Part shown: one piece after another, positions 13,480 through 21,258 of the stretch
How the letters are laid out: each line of letters starts with the position of its first letter
Position numbering within the stretch: the stretch's first letter is position 1
Source: a virus
Reading direction: 5' to 3' (one strand)
DNA length: 27,593 nt
IMG/VR virus record: IMGVR_UViG_3300031951_008299
Span: 1 to 27,593 of that record
Notes under the pieces: generated by a model
What the model was told of the DNA's origin: nothing
What the model saw: only the letters and a program-made list of their open reading frames with translations
The model's database searches: none
Translations under genes and position numbers: made by a program

Positions 13480-13489
13480 GCCCCCTTTT
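13467..13489 (-). terminator. Intrinsic terminator of the glycan operon
   Basis: AAAGGGG and CCCCTTT (7 bp, 13488-13482 with 13473-13467) enclose the 8-nt loop GCTTGACG, followed by CTTTTTGC on the minus strand. It lies 18 nt beyond the last carbamoyltransferase stop. The T-run is broken by one C, so it may be leaky. Confidence 0.7.
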
Positions 13490-13506
13490 GTTCGGATATC
13501 AGAATA

Positions 13507-15291
13507 TTATTTGAGAAACAAATAGTCTTCAAGTATTAGAAAATCTAATTCTGTATTTTCCAATACATAAAAAGCATCTTCAACAGTTGTAAGAATTGGA
13601 TTACCTTTAATATTGAAAGAGGTGTTTAGAATTACAGCATCATGCCCACGATTATCAAGTTCAGTCAGAATGTCATAAAACAATTCATGTTGATCTCTGG
13701 TTACAGTTTGAAGTCTTGCAGTACCATCAACATGAGTTATCGCAGGTAGTTTTTGCCGATACTCCTCTTTCACCAATGGAGCAAAAGACATGTATGGAGA
13801 TGCAAAGGCATTATCAAAGTAAATGTCTTTATCCTCCTCTCGGCAAACAGGACCGAAAGGTCGGAACCATTCCCTAAACTTAACTTTAGCATTTAGAGTA
13901 TCTTTCATTTCTGGAATACTTGGATCACAAATGATACTTCGATTACCCAAAGCACGAGGTCCAACTTCAGAATAACCAATCATTGTGGCACCAATCTTCC
14001 CTTCCTTGATTAGATCTACAATTTTAGAAACATTCATATCTACTACCTTATCAATTTTACTATACTTATCATAATACTCTGGAATTTTTTCTCTGTCAAG
14101 AATATCAAATCCACAATAGACTGAAAACTTATCGTTCATAGTTTTATCTATAGAACAAAAATGTCCATAAGATAATCCATCATCCCCAGGATTAGGGGAC
14201 ACAAAAAGTTTTCTATTTGTCTTGTTCAAATGTTCTGCAACCTTTTGATTGAAGATTACATTCAAAGCACATCCACCAGAAAATACTACATCAAAATCAT
14301 ACTTATCAAGGTATGGTTTAATTAATTTCCAACAAAGTTCTTCAAAGACGTGTTGATTTGTCGCAGCTAAATCATAACTATGTTTTCCAGATAGACAATT
14401 AATGGTTGACTTTAAAAGTGTTGTAATATCATCCAGAGAATTTTGATTATCGGATAAAAATGCACTTATTACATCTTCATTTTCTTCTCGATTAGATAAT
14501 AAAGTACTTATCATTTGTTGCCCAACCATTATAGAAACCATGGGATTTTGTGCATCTGCTGGAGTCATCATGTAATTTTGTTTGATAACATCAATCCATT
14601 CTTTTCTAACATTTCCATAAGCAACTAGACCCATCAACTTCCCAGCATTTGAATTGAGATAATCTGCAGAAACATACTTCTGATTTGAATCAAACATTTT
14701 TTCAAGATGATCTGTCTTATTCTTATCCTCAATCTCAGATATCAGTTGAAGTGGGGACGCATATTGACCTGGAGTAAACACCATGGCATTAGATGAATTC
14801 AATGTCAATAATACATCAACTTTTTGGTCAGATATTTTAAGAATACTATAACCAATAAGAGGACATTGTTGGGGATTCTTCACTATTCCATAGTGATTAT
14901 TTTCCAACCCGCCACCATCCAGAGATATTACAAGAGCATCTTTAAATCCACTTTGATGATAGGCACCGATACAATGGGAAGTATGATGACCCATTGAAAT
15001 AAATTTAGAATTGGGAAACAATCTTTTCATCAAAGAAAAGTCTTCGTCAATAACCACACTATAAAGAATATAAGTTGGTTCTTCTTTGAGTTGGAATTTA
15101 ATATAGTCTAAAAATTTAACCCTATCCTCAAACTTAGAGTCTTGTTCATTTTCTTTTCTAAATTTTTTAAATGAGCAATGTTTTATCTTAGTAAATCTTT
15201 CTAGTTGAAAAATTCTTAATTGATTATTTTTATCTACGCACGTTACTGAACAATCATGCCCACCATGAATGGCAAGTATTTTAGAATTCAT
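13507..15291 (-). CDS. Carbamoyltransferase, NodU/CmcH family, full length (594 aa)
   Basis: Two domains are seen. The N-terminal half (1 to about 400) is the ASKHA/Kae1-like carbamoyl-adenylate-forming part, with IHGGHDCS (8-15), MGHHTSHCIGAYHQSGFKDA, VISLDGGG and DVVFSGGCALNVIFNQK. The C-terminal half (about 405-594) has EVGPRALGNRSIICDPS and LNTSFNIKGNPI, the carbamoyl-transfer domain. Such enzymes use carbamoyl phosphate and ATP to O-carbamoylate sugars (as NodU does) or antibiotics. It is the last gene of the glycan operon and the only complete one of three tandem paralogs; its start overlaps the stop of the preceding copy by 4 nt. The probable role is to decorate the glycan built by this operon. 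The exact acceptor sugar is unknown. Confidence 0.92.
   Translation of the reverse strand: MNSKILAIHGGHDCSVTCVDKNNQLRIFQLERFTKIKHCSFKKFRKENEQDSKFEDRVKFLDYIKFQLKEEPTYILYSVVIDEDFSLMKRLFPNSKFISMGHHTSHCIGAYHQSGFKDALVISLDGGGLENNHYGIVKNPQQCPLIGYSILKISDQKVDVLLTLNSSNAMVFTPGQYASPLQLISEIEDKNKTDHLEKMFDSNQKYVSADYLNSNAGKLMGLVAYGNVRKEWIDVIKQNYMMTPADAQNPMVSIMVGQQMISTLLSNREENEDVISAFLSDNQNSLDDITTLLKSTINCLSGKHSYDLAATNQHVFEELCWKLIKPYLDKYDFDVVFSGGCALNVIFNQKVAEHLNKTNRKLFVSPNPGDDGLSYGHFCSIDKTMNDKFSVYCGFDILDREKIPEYYDKYSKIDKVVDMNVSKIVDLIKEGKIGATMIGYSEVGPRALGNRSIICDPSIPEMKDTLNAKVKFREWFRPFGPVCREEDKDIYFDNAFASPYMSFAPLVKEEYRQKLPAITHVDGTARLQTVTRDQHELFYDILTELDNRGHDAVILNTSFNIKGNPILTTVEDAFYVLENTELDFLILEDYLFLK
14909..14995. 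repeat. 87-bp exact repeat shared by two carbamoyltransferase copies (with 17334-17420)
   Basis: This block in the full-length gene is identical to 17334-17420 in the third copy. It encodes the MGHHTSHCIGAYHQSGFKDA histidine segment and part of the following SLDGGG loop. Flanking sequence and the middle copy (about 16121-16205) differ at many silent sites. Confidence 0.93.
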
Positions 15292-16499
15292 AACTCAATT
15301 ACCTTACCATCTTTTTTATATTTTTCATAATACTCTGGAATTTTTTCTCTGTCAAGAATATCAAGTCCGCAGTACACTGAAAATTTGTCATCAAAGGTTT
15401 TATCTATAGAGCATACATGCCCATAAGATAATCCATCGTCACCAGGATCAGGGGATACAAAAAGTTTTCTATTATTCTTACTCAGATATTCCATGATCTT
15501 CTGATTTGATAAAACATTTAATGCACATCCACCAGAAAATACAACGTCCAAATCACATTCATCAATATAAGGTTGAATCAACTCCCAACAAAGTTCTTCA
15601 AAGACATATTGGTTTGTCGCGGCAAGATCATAGCTTTCCTGTCCAGAAAACCAATTTTGATCTGGACGAACACCAATAATGCTGGCAAAACTAATAAGCA
15701 AAGATTTTATATGTTTTGGAGTATGAACTTCATCAGGTCCTGCAAGATAAACCAACTTAACGGAATTAATCCACTCTTCTCTAACTTTTCCATAAGCAGC
15801 AAGACCCATTAGTTTGCCAGCACAAACCTTAGCCATGTTTCTCAATTTCCAGAAAGGAGAATCATTGAGTTTTATGTTTGAATCAGATTGCTCAAGAAGA
15901 GACTTTATAAATTCTGTAATTCTTTTATCTCCCTTATATGGGTCGATTTCGGATATGGCAGGAACTAAAGCAGTATAACTTCCCGGAGTAAAATTCATGG
16001 CACCAGGAAAATTAGTTGCTAATAAAACATCAACCTTTTTATCAAGTATCTTGACAATACTATAACTTATTTCTACCCCTTTAGGGTTTTTAGTTATACC
16101 ATAATGATTATTATCAAAACCCCCACCATCTAATGAGATAACCAATGCATCTTTAAATTGACTTTGATGATAGGCACCGATACAGTGAGACGTGTGATGT
16201 CCCATCTCAATAAATTTAGATTCTTTAAATTTACTTTTTAAGATATCAAGATAATATCGGTTCCCAAAGTAACTATAGAGAACATATTTTGGTTCTTCTT
16301 TGAGTTGCGATTTAATATGATCTAGAAAACTTTTTTTCTGTTCTATTCTAATGTCTGTTGTATAACTATCACATTCAAAATTATCGTGCTTTATCTTAGT
16401 AAATCTCTCAAGTTGAAAAATTCTCACTTGATTATTTTTATCTACAAAGGTAGCAGAACAGTCATGCCCACCATGAATAGCGAAGATCTTTGAATTCAT
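15288..16499 (-). CDS. Carbamoyltransferase paralog, N-terminal domain only (403 aa)
   Basis: It starts MNSKIFAIHGGHDCSATFVD, like its neighbours, and keeps the N-domain motifs: the MGHHTSHCIGAYHQSQFKDA histidines, SLDGGGFDNNHYG, the Gly-rich GKLMGLAAYG and VVFSGGCALNVLSNQK. It then ends at GKVIEL, exactly where the full-length copy enters its carbamoyl-transfer domain. The stop overlaps the next ATG (TTATGAATTC). The frame is clean, so this is not obviously a decayed gene. It could act with the full copy as a subunit, make carbamoyl-adenylate for it, or be a non-transferring leftover. It differs from both neighbours at many residues, so the duplication is not very recent overall. Confidence 0.9.
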   Translation of the reverse strand: MNSKIFAIHGGHDCSATFVDKNNQVRIFQLERFTKIKHDNFECDSYTTDIRIEQKKSFLDHIKSQLKEEPKYVLYSYFGNRYYLDILKSKFKESKFIEMGHHTSHCIGAYHQSQFKDALVISLDGGGFDNNHYGITKNPKGVEISYSIVKILDKKVDVLLATNFPGAMNFTPGSYTALVPAISEIDPYKGDKRITEFIKSLLEQSDSNIKLNDSPFWKLRNMAKVCAGKLMGLAAYGKVREEWINSVKLVYLAGPDEVHTPKHIKSLLISFASIIGVRPDQNWFSGQESYDLAATNQYVFEELCWELIQPYIDECDLDVVFSGGCALNVLSNQKIMEYLSKNNRKLFVSPDPGDDGLSYGHVCSIDKTFDDKFSVYCGLDILDREKIPEYYEKYKKDGKVIEL

Positions 16500-17698
16500 A
16501 ATCTAATAACTTTACCCCACTTGTGGTATTTATTATAATACTCCAATATCTTATCTCTATCTAAAATGTCAAGTCCACAATAAACAGAAAACTGATCTTT
16601 CATAGTTTTATCAACTGAACAGACATGTCCATAGGATAAACCTTCATCACTTGGTGTGGGAGATATAAAAAGATTTCGATTTGTTTTACTTAAGTATTGA
16701 CTGACCTTTTGATTAAAAACAACGTTTAATGCACACCCACCCGAGAACACCACATCAAAATTATACTGATCAATATAAGGTTTAATTAAATCCCAACAAA
16801 GTTCTTCAAAGACATGCTGGTTTGTCGCAGCAAGATCATAACTTTCTTGTCCCGATAAACAATTTTGTGTCAGTGGTTTACTGATAGATTTAGATAGTCC
16901 AACAATAGATGCTTTTAGATTGAATGGTAAATGAATTTCTTTTGGAAGAAGTAGATAAATGTTTCTTATCGATTCAACCCACTCTTTTCTTATCCTCCCA
17001 TAAGAAGACAATCCCATTAATTTACCAGCACATATTCTTGCCTTACTTCTCAATCTCCAAAAAGGAGAATCTTCTTGACTAGTATATTGAATTAAACTAT
17101 CTTCCTTTTGTGCTTCCTCCATACACTCTGCAATTTCAGCATCAGACTTATATGGATCAATTTCAGATATTAAAGGCACGATAGCAGTATATGTACCGGG
17201 GGTAAACTTAGGCGAATTTAAAGAGTCCGATGTCAAAAGAACATCAACTTTACCATTATCAATTTGGAGAATACTATATGTTATTTCTATTCCATCCAGA
17301 TCTTTAGATATTCCATAATGCCCATACTCTATACCGCCACCATCCAGAGATATTACAAGAGCATCTTTAAATCCACTTTGATGATAGGCACCGATACAAT
17401 GGGAAGTATGATGACCCATTTTTAAAAACTTTGCATTTTTAAAATAAGTTTTTACTATTCCCAGATACTCTTCAGAGATATAACTGTATAAAACATACTG
17501 GGGTTCTTCCTTTAATTCGGATTTAGCATGTTGTAAGAATTGATGTCTAGTCTTATCCGTCAAATCTTTATGCTCAAGAGTATCATTCTTAATCTTTGTA
17601 AACCTTTCCAATTCAAAAATCCTTAGTTGATTATTTTTATCAACTAAGGTTATTGAACAATTATGTCCTCCATGTATGGAAAGAATTTTTGAATTCAT
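16496..17698 (-). CDS. Carbamoyltransferase paralog, N-terminal domain only, second copy (400 aa)
   Basis: It starts MNSKILSIHGGHNCSITLVD and has the same N-domain motifs as the other two, including MGHHTSHCIGAYHQSGFKDA, the SLDGGG phosphate loop, GKLMGLSSYGRIRKEWVE and DVVFSGGCALNVVFNQK. It ends GKVIRL at the same domain boundary as the copy at 15288-16499. One position that is His-Asp-Cys in the other two is His-Asn-Cys here. An 87-bp block (17334-17420) is identical to the full-length gene. The start follows the GT25 stop with a 1-nt gap and the stop overlaps the next copy by 4 nt. As with the other short copy, activity alone is doubtful because the transfer domain is absent. Confidence 0.9.
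   Translation of the reverse strand: MNSKILSIHGGHNCSITLVDKNNQLRIFELERFTKIKNDTLEHKDLTDKTRHQFLQHAKSELKEEPQYVLYSYISEEYLGIVKTYFKNAKFLKMGHHTSHCIGAYHQSGFKDALVISLDGGGIEYGHYGISKDLDGIEITYSILQIDNGKVDVLLTSDSLNSPKFTPGTYTAIVPLISEIDPYKSDAEIAECMEEAQKEDSLIQYTSQEDSPFWRLRSKARICAGKLMGLSSYGRIRKEWVESIRNIYLLLPKEIHLPFNLKASIVGLSKSISKPLTQNCLSGQESYDLAATNQHVFEELCWDLIKPYIDQYNFDVVFSGGCALNVVFNQKVSQYLSKTNRNLFISPTPSDEGLSYGHVCSVDKTMKDQFSVYCGLDILDRDKILEYYNKYHKWGKVIRL
17334..17420. repeat. 87-bp exact repeat, second copy
   Basis: Partner of 14909-14995 in the same orientation, 2425 bp apart. Perfect identity within otherwise diverged paralogs suggests gene conversion or strong local constraint. Confidence 0.93.
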
Positions 17699-17699
17699 A

Positions 17700-18485
17700 T
17701 TATTCTTGACGATCTTCTGTGACTCTCCCCAAATAAGGATCGTAATCCATGAGTTCTGCTATTCCTATCTCAGGACCACTTTGTTCCCAAAAATTTCTTA
17801 GACCATCATGACTTGATCGATGAATGAAGTCAATATGCTCAGGATGAATGGAAGATCCCAATTCAATTTTATAAAGAAATACTGGAATTGAGAAAGTATT
17901 ACCCGAATTATAAATTAGATCATCTGCAACAGGACGTGGTTTCACACCATTATCAAGTTTATACTTATCACCACGAACATGATGCTTCAGAAGTTTTTCA
18001 GCATGATGTCTCGTGATCATGTATGCTGCCGTAGAAAAATCATTGACAAATCTCTTATGAAGTTTAACATGTAAAGGACCTGTACAAATAATAGCAAGTT
18101 GAATCACATCCCAATCATATGGAACCTTTGATGCAAAATCTGTCCAGGTAAAATTCCAAAATCGAACAGGATCTAAATCTACATCATCTTCCATGATGAT
18201 TGCATATGGACTATCAGATGTTTCCATCCAATGTTTGATCGCCTTTAGATGGCTAGTAATACACCCAATCTCACCAGAGGTCATCATCTCTGGGTAACGT
18301 CCTTTAATAATATCACTAAGATCATCTTCTCTACCATCATAAGCAGATATACGAGTATAGTTTTCTATTTCCCAATACTTCATTTGATCTTCCATATATT
18401 GCATCCTTTCTGGTTGTTCATCCAGATTGAGATAATAAATTGGAGCAATATTTTTCAGTTTAAAAGCAGATTTATTTTTATCCAT
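17700..18485 (-). CDS. Glycosyltransferase family 25 (LPS-type)
   Basis: The 261-aa protein shows the GT25 pattern: IYYLNLDEQPERMQYME near residues 16-32, then EIGCITSHLKAIKHWMETSD near 73-92, and the acidic IIMEDDVDLDP motif near 97-107 that binds the metal-nucleotide sugar. GT25 enzymes add galactose or glucose residues to lipooligosaccharide in bacteria and to collagen in animals. Here it would extend the glycan made by the operon. The start overlaps the preceding fucosyltransferase-like gene by 8 nt. The donor sugar is not predictable from sequence. Family assignment is good; pathway role is inferred. Confidence 0.87.
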   Translation of the reverse strand: MDKNKSAFKLKNIAPIYYLNLDEQPERMQYMEDQMKYWEIENYTRISAYDGREDDLSDIIKGRYPEMMTSGEIGCITSHLKAIKHWMETSDSPYAIIMEDDVDLDPVRFWNFTWTDFASKVPYDWDVIQLAIICTGPLHVKLHKRFVNDFSTAAYMITRHHAEKLLKHHVRGDKYKLDNGVKPRPVADDLIYNSGNTFSIPVFLYKIELGSSIHPEHIDFIHRSSHDGLRNFWEQSGPEIGIAELMDYDPYLGRVTEDRQE

Positions 18486-19338
18486 CTTGATATGATTTTT
18501 TTAATAAAATTGCAGTCTGTAAGAATGAACTATTTGATGTCTTCATCATATCAGATTTAGAGAGAATATACAAGTCGATGATTGCTTGTCTGACACTTTC
18601 ATCAGACCTTTCAACATTAAATGGATATTCAACTCCGGTGTCATCAACAATTACCGATCTCCATTCACCTTCGTCAGTTAATTTCTCAACATAACTGGTC
18701 TTTGGATATACGGAAACATTTTCCAATTGATTAAATTTATTTTCAAGTTCTTCATCATCAGAACAAACAAAATATTTGGTTTCATTAGTATCAGACACTT
18801 GATTAAAAATCTGATCAAAATCTGGTTTATGTGGATCATAGAAGTCAGTGTTTCTCAAATGAACCCCGACAAAAGATTCTCCAAAATTTGAGTTAATAAA
18901 ATCATTAGCCTTGTCAACCAGTTGTGAATTAAATTCAATATCACGTATTACATCTACAATCTCATCTTCACTGAGGTAAGATAAAAGTGTGTCATTGTTA
19001 TAAACTATTTTTTGTTTTTCTGTGTTTGCACAAAACTCAGAGAGGTTTTGAAGAGACCCGAAACTTTCTGGATGATGTACACTTGTATTGAAATTCAAAA
19101 AATTACCATGCATTAAAAATTCATATTCTTGAATATCAGTCTCAAAGTAATGAAGATTTTCTTCTATGACATGCAGATCAGTTTTAAACAAGGTACTAAA
19201 CCTCGATCTACACCAATTTGTAAGTGGCCAAACAACGACTGGTTCGAATCCAGTTTTTGTACAGATTGAAAGTCCACAAACCAAAGAGTTGAATCTGTTT
19301 CCAAATCCACCATCACAATAGATATAAATTTGTTTCAT
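18478..19338 (-). CDS. Fucosyltransferase-like GT-B glycosyltransferase (NodZ/O-FucT-like, 286 aa)
   Basis: The N terminus IYIYCDGGFGNRFNSLVCGL is the nucleotide-sugar enzyme signature GxxGN near the start. VGVHLRNTDFYDPH (about 158-171) matches the HxRxxD motif of fucosyltransferases that contact GDP-fucose. FVCSDDEELENKF and the C-terminal KSDMMKTSNSSF complete the pattern. Such enzymes move fucose or similar sugars from GDP carriers. The operon's first gene is a GDP-mannose 3,5-epimerase that makes GDP-L-galactose, so L-galactose may be the donor; this is my inference. Overlaps of 4 nt (before) and 8 nt (after) tie it to the methyltransferase and GT25 genes. Confidence 0.75.
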   Translation of the reverse strand: MKQIYIYCDGGFGNRFNSLVCGLSICTKTGFEPVVVWPLTNWCRSRFSTLFKTDLHVIEENLHYFETDIQEYEFLMHGNFLNFNTSVHHPESFGSLQNLSEFCANTEKQKIVYNNDTLLSYLSEDEIVDVIRDIEFNSQLVDKANDFINSNFGESFVGVHLRNTDFYDPHKPDFDQIFNQVSDTNETKYFVCSDDEELENKFNQLENVSVYPKTSYVEKLTDEGEWRSVIVDDTGVEYPFNVERSDESVRQAIIDLYILSKSDMMKTSNSSFLQTAILLKKSYQDG

Positions 19339-19922
19339 ACTACCACCACCAATCTATCATCAGATTTCTTTCTTAAATCAAGTTCGACAATATACACTTC
19401 TTTGGTTGGATAAAGATTAAGAATAAAAGACTTAAGATCTTCTGCATCTTCCTTAGTCTGAACATCTTCACAGATATAGATTCCACCATCACTAATGTAT
19501 GGATAATAGTTTTCAAAATTTTTCATCTGTTGACTTAATTGATGATTAGCATCATCTAAAATAATATCAAAACTTAAGTCATGAAGATGACTCGAAATCA
19601 GATTAGGATCTTCACAATTAAAATTAAAAAGAGTAATCCTTTCGTGACTATTAATTTCCTCCATTACAGCATCACCATCAACTGGTTCATACTGATAGTG
19701 CCATTGACCATCTTCCTGAGAAAAATCTTCGATGCCATAAATTTGGGAGTTTTCAAAATACTTCTCCCACATTTTCAGAGATCCGCCAAATAGCACTCCA
19801 ATTTCTAGGACATTTAATTTTTCTGCCCTACGTTCAGAAAAAGTATCTTCATACCACCCAATGTAACTATGTGCGGTGCCTTTGTCAGTCTTGAATTGTG
19901 TATGAATATCAGTGAGTTTCAT
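19335..19922 (-). CDS. SAM-dependent methyltransferase (195 aa)
   Basis: A class I methyltransferase-like core: KTDKGTAHSYIGWYEDTF, then VLEIGVLFGGSLKMWEKYF (motif I), IYGIEDF (motif II acid) and FDIILDDANHQ (motif IV). The start of the LEIGV block resembles sugar O-methyltransferases of the MycE/cephalosporin-hydroxylase group. I chose the ATG at 19922 (MKLTDIHTQF) because GGAG lies upstream and the overlap with the previous gene is then only 14 nt; a longer 206-aa reading from 19955 would overlap 47 nt. It probably O-methylates a sugar of the glycan. The acceptor is unknown. Confidence 0.8.
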   Translation of the reverse strand: MKLTDIHTQFKTDKGTAHSYIGWYEDTFSERRAEKLNVLEIGVLFGGSLKMWEKYFENSQIYGIEDFSQEDGQWHYQYEPVDGDAVMEEINSHERITLFNFNCEDPNLISSHLHDLSFDIILDDANHQLSQQMKNFENYYPYISDGGIYICEDVQTKEDAEDLKSFILNLYPTKEVYIVELDLRKKSDDRLVVVV

Positions 19923-20712
19923 GCTCTTTTCTCCAATCATCGTAGACTTGCTCATTTAAATAACCATCCAGATCTAAATCATTTTGTGTTTTGTTATGTA
20001 CAGACATTATTCTTTTTTCAAAATTATCTACTGGATTATCTTTCGTTGATCCATTACTTTTAAAATGAACAGCATATGTACCATCAACTAATTCTAAGTC
20101 CGCACAAACTTTTAACTCATCCAAATAGCCAATTTTTAAATCGTCCAGGTTGTTTCTAAGAGTAAGATTCAATGCAGGTGTCTCATGTGGAAAAGGTGTT
20201 TTATTTTCAACAAACTCTTCCATCTGAGTAATCCATCTTTGAATAAATCTCTTACACTTGGGAATATTATTGAAGATGACAAAACTTGCAATCTCACTAA
20301 TGTGTATCCCATCACCTCTTGTGTGACCACCAGTGCTCATTGTAGTGACCTGGATATCATAGTATGGTGCAATGATGGGTTCTATATCTCTTAGAACACA
20401 TACATCACTATCAATCATAATAACAGGATGATCAAAATCAATTACATGAAAAAGTTTATTAAGAGACTTAGTTTTCATCTGAGTGGCTTTAACCCACCCC
20501 TCAGAATGAACACCACTATATTCATCAATACAATCAGTATCTAGAATACTTACCTTATCTTTATCCTTGATTGGTTTTTGGTATTCACCAAGTCCACTAT
20601 CTGCAACATAAATTCTATCTAGATTTTTACAATTTTCTATTGCAGAACTTGTAAAAATATCTAGAAAAGGATAATAAGACTTATTCGCAGTTGTAAAAAT
20701 ACTATAGTTCAT
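19909..20712 (-). CDS. GT-A type glycosyltransferase (GT8-like/nucleotide-diphospho-sugar, 267 aa)
   Basis: The pattern is of GT-A enzymes: an N-terminal SIFTTANKSYYPFLDIFTSS that binds nucleotide, VIMIDSDVCVLRDIEPI with the metal-binding DSD, ASFVIFNNIPKCKRFIQRWI and PHETPALNLTLRNN, then a C-terminal YAVHFKSNGS. This is most like GT8 and related nucleotide-diphospho-sugar transferases. No membrane segment is seen. It lies between two methyltransferase genes. The added sugar cannot be inferred. The glycosyltransferase fold is probable; the exact family is uncertain. Confidence 0.7.
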   Translation of the reverse strand: MNYSIFTTANKSYYPFLDIFTSSAIENCKNLDRIYVADSGLGEYQKPIKDKDKVSILDTDCIDEYSGVHSEGWVKATQMKTKSLNKLFHVIDFDHPVIMIDSDVCVLRDIEPIIAPYYDIQVTTMSTGGHTRGDGIHISEIASFVIFNNIPKCKRFIQRWITQMEEFVENKTPFPHETPALNLTLRNNLDDLKIGYLDELKVCADLELVDGTYAVHFKSNGSTKDNPVDNFEKRIMSVHNKTQNDLDLDGYLNEQVYDDWRKEHETH

Positions 20713-20718
20713 CTGTTA

Positions 20719-21255
20719 TCAAAGTTGAGCCACAATAATATCGTCAGCAATACATCCATCCTCAAAAGAAATTTTATAGTCGGGATTAATATCGGTCATT
20801 GCTTCAATTAAAAGTTCTTCATCAAGATCTTCTCCCCAGTTACTTCCAGAGAGTCCAAAGATTCTACGATCATCAACTAACAAAGTGTGAGTTTTGATTG
20901 GATGCTCAAGCAGGGCTTCCAATTCAAATGGAAGTGGACACTTGTATTCACCCAGAACATCACCATCCCAATGAGCATCTAACCAAAAGGTAGCAGGAGC
21001 ATCTACTTTTGAAATGACATCTTTAAAAACTTTAAAGGTATCTCCTTCGACAATTTCTACTAGACCCTCTTCAATTTCTTTTTGAAACTTTTCAGTGTTA
21101 TACTTTACTTTTTCTGGATCAATTTCAATCGAATAGATTTTTTTGAATCCACACTCTAGAGCAACTTCAACTGCTTCTCCCCATAGAGTTCCAGTTTCTA
21201 CAAAAATATCATTCTTATATTTTTGCAATACTTCTTTTTTTAATGTTGTAGACAT
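20719..21255 (-). CDS. Small SAM-methyltransferase-like protein (178 aa)
   Basis: The sequence FVETGTLWGEAVEVALECGF followed by KKIYSIEIDPEKV resembles motif I and II of class I methyltransferases, and FWLDAHWDGD and LLVDDRRIFG follow in the right order for an FkbM-like or sugar-methyltransferase relative. The protein is short for the fold but complete to a normal C terminus (DGCIADDIIVAQL). Gaps of 3 and 6 nt join it to the asparagine-synthase-like gene before and the glycosyltransferase after it. The likely role is methylation of a sugar hydroxyl or of a carboxyl group in the glycan. It could be catalytically dead; I cannot judge the SAM pocket fully. Confidence 0.68.
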   Translation of the reverse strand: MSTTLKKEVLQKYKNDIFVETGTLWGEAVEVALECGFKKIYSIEIDPEKVKYNTEKFQKEIEEGLVEIVEGDTFKVFKDVISKVDAPATFWLDAHWDGDVLGEYKCPLPFELEALLEHPIKTHTLLVDDRRIFGLSGSNWGEDLDEELLIEAMTDINPDYKISFEDGCIADDIIVAQL

Positions 21256-21258
21256 ACT

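Noticed and set aside
16527-16534. AATAAATA late-promoter-like motif before the middle carbamoyltransferase copy
   Set aside because: It lies inside the coding end of the preceding gene in A/T-rich sequence with translationally coupled genes; chance is likely. A similar GATAAATA occurs in the asparagine-synthase-like gene near 21380.
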